From Deltaproteobacteria bacterium (lineage in GTDB: Bacteria > Desulfobacterota > Desulfobacteria > Desulfobacterales > JAFDCJ01), in contig JAJRVC010000381.1 in NCBI GenBank assembly GCA_024277475.1, forward strand, positions 1 through 11,306: a DNA stretch of 11,306 nucleotides. Direction: 5' to 3'. Each line of letters opens with the position of its first letter. Within the stretch, counting starts at the first letter, position 1. Below the pieces are notes generated by a model. The model did no database searches. It saw only the letters and a list, made by a program, of their open reading frames with translations, and was not told the DNA's origin. Shown piece after piece: positions 1-7,159 of this stretch. A program made the translations under genes and the position numbers.

Positions 1-2
1 CC

Positions 3-491
3 CCCAAAAGTCTTTTGCGCCATCCTGCGGCCATATCGACCCTTGATGAACTTGCCGGCGATTCATTTCAGGCAGTACTCGATGATCCCAACGGAGCAAA
101 AAATCCGGCAACGATCCTGTTTTGCAGCGGGAAAATCTATTATGAACTGTCCGCCCGATGCAGGGACCTTGAAAGCACGGATATCGTCATAGTACGCATG
201 GAACAGTTTTATCCCTTTCCCCAGGAGCAATTGAAAACCGTGTTGAAAAAATATTCCCGTTTAAAAAATTGGTACTGGGTCCAGGAAGAACCGGAAAATA
301 TGGGTGGGTGGCAATTCGTCAAAGCCCGGCTTGAGAGTGTCTCCCAACGAACCCTGACTTATATCGGCAGAAAACCGTCTTCCAGCCCGGCCACGGGTTT
401 TCCGGCGATATTTAAGCAGGAACAAAACCGGATTATCGAAAAAGCAGTGGGCCGGGCCGGCGGGAAAAGAGGACAGGCGGAGGTGAGCTAG
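3..491 (+). CDS. sucA: 2-oxoglutarate dehydrogenase E1 component, C-terminal fragment
   Basis: E1 is the thiamine-diphosphate enzyme that decarboxylates 2-oxoglutarate and passes the succinyl group to the lipoyl arm of E2. Only the last 162 residues are present; the reading frame is open to the left edge, so the start and the thiamine-binding core lie outside the window. The fragment begins with PKSLLRHP, the family's conserved motif of the C-terminal domain. It continues with the segments VRMEQFYPFPQEQL and WYWVQEEPENMGGW, which match the end of SucA-type E1 (R-[IVM]-E-Q-x-Y-P-F-P and W-x-Q-E-E-P-x-N-M-G). The protein ends with a basic tail of about 25 residues and a TAG stop; another in-frame stop (TAA, 540-542) follows 16 codons later. 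The sucB and lpd genes downstream support the 2-oxoglutarate assignment over a generic transketolase-like protein. Confidence 0.93.
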   Translation, partial: PKSLLRHPAAISTLDELAGDSFQAVLDDPNGAKNPATILFCSGKIYYELSARCRDLESTDIVIVRMEQFYPFPQEQLKTVLKKYSRLKNWYWVQEEPENMGGWQFVKARLESVSQRTLTYIGRKPSSSPATGFPAIFKQEQNRIIEKAVGRAGGKRGQAEVS

Positions 492-580
492 GCCGTTCTG
501 GATTTGAAAATCAGGTTTCAGGTGTCAGGAGAGAGGAAGTAAGAGCGGAGCCCCAAAACCTATGACAATCTACCTGGCCG

Positions 581-620
581 GAACAGTGAATAGATTGAAC
601 ATCGAACGTCCAATATTGAC
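581..620 (+). repeat. heptad-type GAAC/GAAT repeat (copy 1)
   Basis: The block reads as successive units of mostly 7-8 bases that begin with GAAC or GAAT: GAACAGT, GAATAGATT, GAACATC, GAACGTCC, then AATATTGAC. The same unit style recurs in the other gaps between transcription units of this window. The segment 604-619 pairs with 886-901 at 14 of 16 positions as an inverted repeat across about 270 bases. Confidence 0.55.
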
Positions 621-885
621 AATCTCGTAAAAAGTCAAAATTCTCGAATTATGATCATATAACCTATTGAAATTATTAAGGGTTAAATTTTATTTTTATG
701 GTTTTTGTGCCTTTTTGCGGCCACATCAAATCGAACCGCAGCCTGCGACGAGCCCTTCGGCCGCGAGCATAAGGTTGAACAACTCAGCCGTGTCGAATTT
801 CGAAGGATAGATTAGCTTCAGGCTTCGCCTTCGGCTACGACCCGACAGGTTGCTCAGTCTTTTTTAAATTGACAGAATACCTTAT

Positions 886-901
886 TCGATGTTGGACGTT
901 C
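886..901 (-). repeat. heptad-type repeat, inverted copy before sucB (copy 2)
   Basis: Read on the minus strand this is GAACGTCC, AACATC, GA. It matches 604-619 at 14 of 16 positions in the opposite orientation. It ends 25 bases before the sucB start codon and would lie in the sucB leader. Confidence 0.5.
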
Positions 902-926
902 ACAGACTTTAAGTTAAGGGGTATTT

Positions 927-2243
927 ATGCTTCTAGAAATCCAAGTGCCCAGCGTGGGAGAATCCGTAACCGAAGCGCTGCTGGCCCAGTGGTTTAAAAC
1001 TGATGGTGATCCGGTAAAAAATGAAGAGCCGCTGTTTGTCATCGAAACCGACAAAATCACCCTGGAGGTGGCGGCCGAAGCCGATGGTGTGCTCTCGATT
1101 AAAGTACCGGAGGGGGAAACGGTTGCCATCGGCGCCGTGGTCGGTACTCTGGATACCGAAGCGGCCGCAAAAACAGCGGATGAGCCTGTTACCGGCAAAG
1201 CTGAAGAAAAGATTGGCGCAATGCCTGCCCCCGGGGCGCCTGCTCTTGAGGTCTCCGAACCGGTGGCAGCGCAACAGGAACCCGTGGTTGAAACGCCCGT
1301 GCAGCAGTTTGGGAACAGGGCGCAATTTGCGCCGTCGGTGAGAAGACTGATAACGGAGAAAAACCTGGATCCTGCTCAAATACCGGGAACCGGTCCCGGT
1401 GACCGTATTACCAAATCAGATGTTATTTTATATCTTGAAAGCGGACGGGCTCCGATTGCTCCCGGCACCTCCGATCGGGCAACGGTCGCCGAGGCTAAGG
1501 AAACTTCAGTTGAAATGCCACTCGAAAAAGCCGTTGCTGCCGAGGAATACACCCGCCGGAAACCGATGAGCCGGATTCGTCAACGCATCGCAGCCCGGCT
1601 GCTGGAGGCCAAACACAGCACGGCCATGCTGACGACTTTCAATGAAATTGATATGGGCCATGTCATGGCCATTCGCCGGCAGTATAAAGAAACCTTCGAA
1701 CAAAAATACGGTGTCGGCCTGGGATTCATGTCGTTTTTTATCAAAGCCTGCATTGAAGCACTGAAGGAGTTTTCTCAAATCAACGCCTTTGTTGACGGAA
1801 AAGATATCATCGAACACCACTATTATCATGTCGGGGTGGCGATAGGATCCGAACGCGGCCTGGTGGTCCCGGTAATTCGTCATGCCGATAGGCTGAGTTT
1901 TGCCGGGCTGGAACAGGCCATTGTTGACTATGTAAAAAAAATCACTGAAAATCGTCTCGAACTCTCCGATCTGGAGGGCGGCACCTTTACCATCAGCAAT
2001 GGCGGTGTTTACGGGTCCCTGTTGAGTACCCCCATTTTGAACACCCCCCAAAGCGCTATTCTGGGAATGCATAAGATCGAAAAACGACCGGTGGTAATCG
2101 ATGACGAAGTGGTCATCCGGCCCATGATGTATGTGGCGTTAAGCTACGACCATCGCATTGTCGACGGCAGAGAGGCAGTCACTTTCCTCAAGCGTATCAA
2201 GGAGTGTGTGGAAAACCCGGAGCGAATCATGATGGAGATATAG
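927..2243 (+). CDS. sucB: 2-oxoglutarate dehydrogenase E2, dihydrolipoyl succinyltransferase
   Basis: E2 forms the core of the complex and transfers the succinyl group from its lipoyl arm to CoA. The 438-residue protein has the full E2 layout. A lipoyl domain occupies about residues 1-77, with the lipoylated lysine K43 in ETDKITLEV. An Ala/Pro/Glu-rich linker follows, then a peripheral subunit-binding domain (about 134-171, FAPSVRRL to SDVILYL) that holds E1/E3. After a second linker comes the catalytic acyltransferase domain (about 208-438). The active-site motif YDHRIVDG supplies H409 and D413. One lipoyl domain and the length fit SucB. The sequence alone cannot fully exclude another acyl specificity, but the adjacent E1 fixes it well. 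AGGGG upstream of ATG 927 is the likely ribosome site. The protein ends in the typical PERIMMEI tail before TAG. Confidence 0.95.
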   Translation: MLLEIQVPSVGESVTEALLAQWFKTDGDPVKNEEPLFVIETDKITLEVAAEADGVLSIKVPEGETVAIGAVVGTLDTEAAAKTADEPVTGKAEEKIGAMPAPGAPALEVSEPVAAQQEPVVETPVQQFGNRAQFAPSVRRLITEKNLDPAQIPGTGPGDRITKSDVILYLESGRAPIAPGTSDRATVAEAKETSVEMPLEKAVAAEEYTRRKPMSRIRQRIAARLLEAKHSTAMLTTFNEIDMGHVMAIRRQYKETFEQKYGVGLGFMSFFIKACIEALKEFSQINAFVDGKDIIEHHYYHVGVAIGSERGLVVPVIRHADRLSFAGLEQAIVDYVKKITENRLELSDLEGGTFTISNGGVYGSLLSTPILNTPQSAILGMHKIEKRPVVIDDEVVIRPMMYVALSYDHRIVDGREAVTFLKRIKECVENPERIMMEI

Positions 2244-2258
2244 AATGGGAAACCCACA

Positions 2259-2287
2259 GGTTAAGGGTTCAGCGTTCAGGGTTAAGG
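2259..2287 (-). repeat. heptad-type repeat between sucB and lpd (copy 3)
   Basis: On the minus strand the units are AACCCT, GAACGCT, GAACCCTT, AACC. They share the CCTGAAC...GCT...AACC pattern with the copy at 11055-11084, which lies in the opposite orientation. The element occupies most of the first part of the 128-base sucB-lpd gap. Confidence 0.5.
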
Positions 2288-2333
2288 ACAAAATCGGAAA
2301 ATGAAATTGATTTTATCTTAGTTGGTTAGAGTC

Positions 2334-2339
2334 TATAAA
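2334..2339 (+). promoter_or_regulatory. possible -10 element upstream of lpd
   Basis: TATAAA lies 32 bases before the lpd start codon and matches five of six bases of a sigma-70 -10 box. The only -35-like hexamer nearby, TTGATT at 2307-2312, is 21 bases away, which is too far for a good promoter. It could give lpd its own weak transcript, but the case is thin. Confidence 0.2.
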
Positions 2340-2371
2340 ACCTACTATTTGTACATCTGAGGGATACGATA

Positions 2372-3781
2372 ATGGCTAATAAAGAAAAGTACGATCTGGT
2401 AGTCGTAGGAAGTGGTCCCGGCGGATATGTAGCTGCAGTTCGCGCCGCCCGGCTCGGCCTGAAAGTCGCCTGTATCGAAAAAGAACCGCGCCTGGGAGGC
2501 GTGTGCCTGAATGTCGGCTGCATCCCCAGCAAAGCCCTGCTGGATTCCAGTGAATACTACCACCTGGCCAAAGAACAGTTCGCCGCCCATGGCATCAAGA
2601 CCGGCAGGGTAAGTCTGGATCTGTCTACCATGATGGCCCGTAAGGAAAAGGTTGTTCAGGAACTGACCACAAACGTCAAAAGGCTTCTTGAGGGTCATAA
2701 AATCGAAATCATCCACGGCATGGCCAGACTGGCCGGAGCGGATCGTGTCGAGGTTGCCCAAAACTCCCCGGGGGCTAAAAAAGGTGGGTTTCGAAGCTTG
2801 CAGGCCAAATCGATCATCCTGGCCACCGGCGCTGAGCCGGTATCGCTGCCGGACCTTGAGTTTGACGGTCAACATGTTGTCAGCTCCCGTGAAGCCTTAA
2901 ATTTTGATGCCGTTCCCAAGCACCTCGGCATTGTAGGCGGCGGCTTCATCGGACTGGAATTAGGCTCGGTGTGGTTGCGTCTCGGGGCAAAGGTGACCGT
3001 CATTGAAATGCTGCCTAAAATCGCCATCACCCTGGATGGCCAGGTGGGTCGCAAACTGCAGCGGGTCCTCAAGCGTCAGGGCATTAATTTCCATCTGCAA
3101 ACAAGGGTAGCCGCTGCCAGGATCGCCGGTAAATCCGTGCGGGTGGACCTAAAAACCAAAAAGGGCCGGGAAGCGTTATCCTGCAACTGTCTTTTAATCA
3201 GTGTAGGACGCAGGCCCCGTATAAGGGGATTGGGCCTTGAAGAAGTGGGCATAAAAACGGACCCCGCCACCGGACACCTGCTGGTGGATGCGTCATATCG
3301 CACCAATATTCCCACCATTTATGCCGTCGGAGATCTAATCCGCGGCCCGATGCTGGCCCACAAAGCCTCCGCCGAAGGGATTGCCGCGGTCGAATGTATC
3401 ACCGGCAAGCCCGGCGAAGTGAACTACGATGCCATTCCCTCAGTGATCTACACCTGGCCCGAAGTGGCCTCGGTGGGACTCACCGAAGAACAGGTCAAGG
3501 AACGTGACATCGAGTATTGCACCGGTACCTATCCATTCTCAGGGGCCGGCCGGGCTCGCTGCATGGGTGAGACCGAAGGATTTGTCAAAGTCATCGCCCA
3601 CAAAAAAACAGACCGGGTGCTGGGGGTGCACATCATCGGTCCCCGGGCGGCCGACATGATTGCCGAATGTGTGCTGGCCCTCGAGTTTAACGCCAGCTCC
3701 GAAGACATCGCCCGCACCGTTCACGGGCACCCGACTTTTTCCGAAGCCCTCCAGGAAGCGGCCATGGCGGTGCGGAAATGA
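2372..3781 (+). CDS. lpd: dihydrolipoyl dehydrogenase (E3)
   Basis: E3 reoxidises the dihydrolipoyl arm of E2 and passes the electrons through FAD and a redox disulphide to NAD+. The 469-residue protein is full length for the family. It starts with the FAD-binding GSGPGGY motif (residues 13-19). The redox-active disulphide follows in GGVCLNVGCIPSKAL (C45 and C50). The NAD-binding fold is marked by GIVGGGFIGLELG (about 185-197), and the second FAD contact is AVGDLIRGPMLAHKASAEG. The C-terminal dimerisation domain carries the catalytic pair H453 and E458 in HGHPTFSE. ATG 2372 is preceded by GAGGG at an 8-9 base spacing. The enzyme may also serve pyruvate dehydrogenase or the glycine cleavage system, but its position after sucB ties it to the 2-oxoglutarate complex. 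Confidence 0.96.
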   Translation: MANKEKYDLVVVGSGPGGYVAAVRAARLGLKVACIEKEPRLGGVCLNVGCIPSKALLDSSEYYHLAKEQFAAHGIKTGRVSLDLSTMMARKEKVVQELTTNVKRLLEGHKIEIIHGMARLAGADRVEVAQNSPGAKKGGFRSLQAKSIILATGAEPVSLPDLEFDGQHVVSSREALNFDAVPKHLGIVGGGFIGLELGSVWLRLGAKVTVIEMLPKIAITLDGQVGRKLQRVLKRQGINFHLQTRVAAARIAGKSVRVDLKTKKGREALSCNCLLISVGRRPRIRGLGLEEVGIKTDPATGHLLVDASYRTNIPTIYAVGDLIRGPMLAHKASAEGIAAVECITGKPGEVNYDAIPSVIYTWPEVASVGLTEEQVKERDIEYCTGTYPFSGAGRARCMGETEGFVKVIAHKKTDRVLGVHIIGPRAADMIAECVLALEFNASSEDIARTVHGHPTFSEALQEAAMAVRK

Positions 3782-3894
3782 TCGGCTATAGAGGTACTTT
3801 ATGGAGTGTATCGGCATGCGAAACGGCCTGGAAAAACACTTGGCGGAATCAAAGCGTCGGCGGACAGCACAGGCAGCATCATCCCGCCTTATAT

Positions 3895-3922
3895 GAAACT
3901 TCATTTAAAAAGTTTCTTTTTT
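3895..3922 (+). terminator. probable Rho-independent terminator after lpd
   Basis: GAAACTT (3895-3901) can pair with AAGTTTC (3910-3916) across an 8-base loop, and six T follow directly (3917-3922). The 7-bp stem is AT-rich and weak, so termination may be partial. It lies 114 bases after the lpd stop; 3782-3894 holds nothing I recognise. Confidence 0.45.
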
Positions 3923-3929
3923 GATCAGA

Positions 3930-3949
3930 CTGGCCGTTTTTTTGGCCAG
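3930..3949. other. small hairpin after the lpd terminator
   Basis: CTGGCC (3930-3935) and GGCCAG (3944-3949) form a 6-bp perfect stem around the loop GTTTTTTT. No T-run follows on the + strand. The minus strand reads GATCAAAAAAG after the stem, so it is not a terminator there either. It might back up the adjacent terminator. Confidence 0.3.
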
Positions 3950-3981
3950 AGGCGACGCTCGTGTGAAACTACACAGTGTTG

Positions 3982-4014
3982 GAACAGCGAACCGCTGAAT
4001 ATCGAATATTGAAG
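3982..4014 (+). repeat. heptad-type repeat abutting the mltF ribosome site (copy 4)
   Basis: The units are GAACAGC, GAACCGCT, GAATATC, GAATATT and GAAG, the clearest example of the 7-8 base periodicity in the window. The last unit merges with the GAAGG ribosome site (4011-4015) of the next gene. A GTG-initiated extension through this repeat is open but is not taken as protein. Confidence 0.6.
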
Positions 4015-4020
4015 GTGCCG

Positions 4021-5442
4021 ATGAAAAAAATACTCTCAATTTTTTGCAGCGTTTTGATCGTATCATTCTTTGCTCAAGTCCTATCTGCAGAAAAGACTGA
4101 GCAGAGCCTGCCGCTTGACGTCCATCATTCTTACCAGTACAAGGATGATCTAAAAGGGCTCATGAAAAGACGTTATATCAGGGTCCTGACCACACTGAAT
4201 AAAACCAATTTTTTTATGTCGAAGGGACACTTCTTTGGTTATGAGTATGAATTGCTGAAGGGATATGAAACCTCTTTGAACAAAAAAATAAAAAAAAAGG
4301 AACTGGGAGTGGTTTTCGAATTTATTCCTGTGGCTCGCAATCAACTTATCCCACAACTTGTAAAGGGATACGGAGACATCGCGGCCGCCGGCCTGACCAT
4401 CACAGCTGAACGAAGCAAAAAAGTGGCCTTTACCATTCCGTATTTAAACGGAATCGATGAATTGCTTGTGACCTACAAAGAGGTTGCACCAATCCGTGAA
4501 CCAGGAGATTTAGCTGGTAAAGAAATATTTGTGCGTGCCAGCAGCAGTTACTTCGATAGCCTGGAATCGCTCAACGATACGCTTGCCGCTGCAGGCAAGG
4601 CAGCAGTGAAGATCAAAAAAGCGGATGAAACACTTGAAACCGAGGATATATTGGAGTTGGTCAATAGCGGTGCGGTAGCAATGACCGTATGTGACAGCCA
4701 CCTTGCAAAAATATGGTCCGGCACGCTTAAAGACCTGAGGGTACATCAAAATGTCAAATTGCGCAGTGGAGGGCAATTGGCCTGGATGGTCCGCAAAGAA
4801 AACCCGAAATTAAAGGCAAGCCTGGATACTTACCTGAAATCCCGTAAAAAAGGTACGAAACTGGGCAATATTTATTTCAATCGTTACTTTAAAAAAAATC
4901 CATGGATTAAAAATCCACTCAAAAGTGGGGAAAGTAATAAAGTCAAAAAATACAAGGGTTTTTTTCAAAAATATGCCGCCAAGTACAAATTTGACTGGAT
5001 TCTTGTCTTGGCGCTTGCCTACCAGGAATCCGGCCTTGATCAGAATAAGAAGAACCCTTCCGGTGCGACCGGCATCATGCAGATATTACCGTCAACCGCC
5101 AAAGGCAAACCCATTGGAATTAAAAATATAAGCTCTGCAGAAAACAATATTCATGCCGGCGTCAAATATCTGTCCTATCTGAGGGACAAATATTTTAATG
5201 ACAAAGCCATCAGGCCGAGGGACCGGATACGACTGGCAATTGCGGCCTACAACGCAGGCCCGGCCAAGATCAGAAAGGCGAGATCAATAGCCAAAAAAAT
5301 GGGGTTGAATCCTAATGCATGGTTTCGAAATGTTGAACTTGCCGTACTGAAGACCGTCGGGCAGGAAACGGTTCGCTATGTCAGCAACATTAATAAATAC
5401 TATCTAGTGTATCGAATGGCTCTGGAAAAAAATCGACGTTGA
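4021..5442 (+). CDS. mltF: MltF-type membrane-bound lytic murein transglycosylase
   Basis: Enzymes of this type cleave the MurNAc-GlcNAc bond of peptidoglycan to 1,6-anhydro products in the periplasm. The 473-residue protein starts with a signal peptide (about 1-23, probably cut after LSA); there is no lipobox. A family-3 solute-binding domain spans about 45-285, with the typical GDIAAAGLTITAERSKKVAFT segment near 118-138. The transglycosylase (SLT) domain spans about 315-470. Its catalytic glutamate is E336 in AYQESGLD, followed by GATGIMQILPSTA (348-360) and AAYNAGPAKIRKA (408-420), the usual SLT motifs. It is somewhat shorter than E. coli MltF (518 residues). ATG 4021 is preferred to an upstream GTG at 3976 because it sits 6 bases after GAAGG and begins the signal peptide; the extra 15 residues would come from repeat DNA. 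The gene looks more A-rich than its neighbours. It appears to be a single-gene unit. Confidence 0.88.
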   Translation: MKKILSIFCSVLIVSFFAQVLSAEKTEQSLPLDVHHSYQYKDDLKGLMKRRYIRVLTTLNKTNFFMSKGHFFGYEYELLKGYETSLNKKIKKKELGVVFEFIPVARNQLIPQLVKGYGDIAAAGLTITAERSKKVAFTIPYLNGIDELLVTYKEVAPIREPGDLAGKEIFVRASSSYFDSLESLNDTLAAAGKAAVKIKKADETLETEDILELVNSGAVAMTVCDSHLAKIWSGTLKDLRVHQNVKLRSGGQLAWMVRKENPKLKASLDTYLKSRKKGTKLGNIYFNRYFKKNPWIKNPLKSGESNKVKKYKGFFQKYAAKYKFDWILVLALAYQESGLDQNKKNPSGATGIMQILPSTAKGKPIGIKNISSAENNIHAGVKYLSYLRDKYFNDKAIRPRDRIRLAIAAYNAGPAKIRKARSIAKKMGLNPNAWFRNVELAVLKTVGQETVRYVSNINKYYLVYRMALEKNRR

Positions 5443-5467
5443 CAATCTATTTTTCCTTCGATATTTG
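5439..5467 (+). promoter_or_regulatory. possible promoter for the peptide transporter operon
   Basis: A perfect -35 hexamer TTGACA (5439-5444) overlaps the stop codon of the preceding gene. At the standard 17-base spacing lies TATTTG (5462-5467), which matches only the first three bases of the -10 consensus. Start of transcription would be about 60 bases before the binding-protein gene. TTGACA also appears in repeat-related sequence at 616-621, so the match may be a repeat by-product. Confidence 0.25.
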
Positions 5468-5480
5468 GATGTTCAGCGTC
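5455..5480 (-). repeat. heptad-type repeat, inverted copy before the transporter operon (copy 5)
   Basis: On the minus strand the units are GACGCT, GAACATCC, AAATATC, GAAGG. It shares GCTGAA and AATATCGAA with the copy at 3982-4014 but points the other way, so the mltF gene is bracketed by inverted copies. Confidence 0.5.
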
Positions 5481-5523
5481 TCTGAGGTCGGAGGGCGTCC
5501 AAAAAGGGGCTTCTAACCAATTT

Positions 5524-5532
5524 AAAGGAGGT
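5524..5532 (+). promoter_or_regulatory. near-perfect Shine-Dalgarno of the binding-protein gene
   Basis: AAAGGAGGT ends 4 bases before the ATG at 5537 and is almost fully complementary to the 16S 3' end. It is the strongest ribosome site in the operon, which fits the high demand for periplasmic binding protein. Confidence 0.75.
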
Positions 5533-5536
5533 AAGT

Positions 5537-7078
5537 ATGAAAAAAAGGTTGAGTAATTATGCTATCATTGTCTTTGTTGGGTTAATGATTACCAGTTTTC
5601 TGGTCTGCCCGGTCTGGGCCGGGAAAAAGGATGATACCTTGAATATCGCGACCACCAAGGAGCTGGAAAATACCGACCGGTATTTCAATACCGCACGCGA
5701 GGGCATCATTTTTGCCCGTCACGTCTATGATAACCTGCTCTATCGTGATCCCAAAACGATGGAGTACAAGCCCCTGCTGGCGAAATCCTTCCAATGGATA
5801 GATGACACCACCATGGCAATCGAACTGCGTCAGGGGGTCAAGTTTCACAACGGTGCTGAAATGACAGCCGACGATGTAGTCTACACCCTTAATTTCGCCG
5901 CCAATCCGGATAACAAAGTTCTGACCCAGCGATACTCCAACTGGATCAAAGAGGTCGTCAAGGAAGGACCTTACAAGGTCAAGATCCTGCTGAAACAGCC
6001 TTTCCCGGCTGCCCTGGAATTTCTATCAGGAGCCAATCCGATCTATCCCAAAGACTATTATGCCAAAGTCGGCCCCAAGGGTTTCGGGCTGGCGCCCATC
6101 GGCACCGGGCCTTATAAAGTAACCGAACTGGAGCCCGGCAAGAAGGTCGTCCTGATAAAAAACGAGGATTATTTCAAGGACAGCCCCAAAGGCCAGCCCT
6201 CCATCGGAAAAATTGTGTGGCGGACCCTGCCTGAAATGAACACCCAGGTGGCCGAACTGATGACCGGTTCCTTGGATTGGATTTGGCTGGTGGCCCCGGA
6301 TCAGGCCGAAAGGCTGGCCAAGATGCCGAATCTTACCGTAATACCGGCCGAGACCATGCGAATCGGTTTTATAAAGTTTGATGCGGCCGATCGTGCCGCT
6401 GAGCACGGAATAGAAAATCCGTTTAAGAAACTTGCCGTCCGGCGGGCGGTCAACCATGCGATTAACAAAGAGGCCATCTCTAAAAACCTGGTCGGGGGTG
6501 ATTCGCGTCCTGTCTATTCGGCCTGCTTTCCAACCCAGTGCGGCTGCACCGAGGATGTTATGAAGTACGACTACGACCCGCAGAAAGCCAAAAAGCTTTT
6601 GGCCGAAGCCGGCTACCCCAATGGGTTTAAAACAACCCTTTACGGCTACCGCAACCGGCCCTACGCCGAAGCTATGGTGGGAGATCTGGCTGCGGTGGGA
6701 ATCAAAGCCAAGCTGATGATGATGAAATACTCAGCCCTGAGGGAAAAAGACCGGGCCGGGAAGGTTCAATTCAACTTTCAGACCTGGGGTTCGTATTCCA
6801 TCAATGATGTCTCGGCCATAACCAGCTATTTCTTTGAATTTTCAGAAGACGACATGGCCCGGGACCCCCAGGTGCGGGACTGGCTGCTGGAGGCCGATAC
6901 CAGCATCGATACTCAAAAACGCAAGATGCTTTACAAAAAGGCCCTCCAACGCATCGCCGAACAGGCTTACTGGGCGCCATTATTCACCTATGTCTCCAAC
7001 AATTGCTTCAGCAAGGACCTCAATTTTACCCCCTATCCGGATGCCGTGCCGCGGTTTTTCCAGGCATCGTGGAAGTAA
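5537..7078 (+). CDS. peptide/dipeptide ABC transporter periplasmic binding protein (SBP family 5)
   Basis: This is the ligand-capturing subunit of the importer encoded downstream. The 513-residue protein has a classical signal peptide (about 1-28, cut after PVWA) and no lipobox, so it should be free in the periplasm. It carries family-5 (DppA/OppA-like) signatures: YDNLLYRDPKTMEYKPLLAKSF, ELRQGVKFHNGAEMTADDVVYTL (about 96-118) and APIGTGPYKVTELEPGKKV (about 190-208). The later segment YDYDPQKAKKLLAEAGYPNGF is also typical. An unusual cysteine cluster (C330, C335, C337) lies just before that segment. Family 5 also binds nickel, oligosaccharides, opines and glutathione, so 'peptide' is a family-level call; the downstream M20 peptidase favours peptides or N-acyl amino acids. 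A 12-bp hairpin 11 bases after the stop may shield its transcript. Confidence 0.9.
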   Translation: MKKRLSNYAIIVFVGLMITSFLVCPVWAGKKDDTLNIATTKELENTDRYFNTAREGIIFARHVYDNLLYRDPKTMEYKPLLAKSFQWIDDTTMAIELRQGVKFHNGAEMTADDVVYTLNFAANPDNKVLTQRYSNWIKEVVKEGPYKVKILLKQPFPAALEFLSGANPIYPKDYYAKVGPKGFGLAPIGTGPYKVTELEPGKKVVLIKNEDYFKDSPKGQPSIGKIVWRTLPEMNTQVAELMTGSLDWIWLVAPDQAERLAKMPNLTVIPAETMRIGFIKFDAADRAAEHGIENPFKKLAVRRAVNHAINKEAISKNLVGGDSRPVYSACFPTQCGCTEDVMKYDYDPQKAKKLLAEAGYPNGFKTTLYGYRNRPYAEAMVGDLAAVGIKAKLMMMKYSALREKDRAGKVQFNFQTWGSYSINDVSAITSYFFEFSEDDMARDPQVRDWLLEADTSIDTQKRKMLYKKALQRIAEQAYWAPLFTYVSNNCFSKDLNFTPYPDAVPRFFQASWK

Positions 7079-7089
7079 ATCGGCCATTC

Positions 7090-7118
7090 CGGGAGCGATC
7101 CGCTCAGGATCGCTCCCG
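7090..7118. other. 12-bp perfect hairpin between binding-protein and permease genes
   Basis: CGGGAGCGATCC (7090-7101) is perfectly complementary to GGATCGCTCCCG (7107-7118), with the 5-base loop GCTCA. No T-run follows, so it is not a standard terminator. In several bacterial importer operons a stable hairpin at this position protects the binding-protein mRNA from 3' decay and lowers the downstream yield. That role is inferred here from position and stability. Attenuation with partial termination is an alternative. Confidence 0.7.
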
Positions 7119-7159
7119 ACTGCATCCCATTGTTCATCGCCACCTGAGAATCTGTAAAT

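Larger units (their letters stand above)
492..926. other. long sucA-sucB intergenic region with repeats
   Basis: This 435-base gap separates two genes that are normally adjacent in an operon. I see no convincing reading frame on either strand. The left part has a heptad repeat (581-620), then an AT-rich stretch (about 620-710), then a more GC-rich part (about 715-850). An inverted copy of the heptad unit lies at 886-901, just before the sucB ribosome site. The 9-mer TGACAATCT occurs twice (563-571 and 617-625) and again at 5440-5448. There is no clear terminator (hairpin plus T-run). The gap may be the remnant of a small non-coding mobile element or simply repeat expansion. Confidence 0.5.

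Noticed and set aside
869..897. TTGACA at 869-874 as a promoter for sucB
   Set aside because: At 16-18 base spacing there is no -10-like hexamer (17 bases gives TTGGAC, inside the inverted repeat).
3806..4012. Open frame of 68 codons on the + strand between lpd and the mltF-like gene
   Set aside because: It runs through the terminator-like hairpin and the heptad repeat, has no ribosome site, and its product resembles no family I know.
3976..4020. GTG-initiated N-terminal extension of the mltF-like protein
   Set aside because: The added 15 residues are encoded by repeat DNA, there is no ribosome site before the GTG, and ATG 4021 starts a normal signal peptide with GAAGG upstream.
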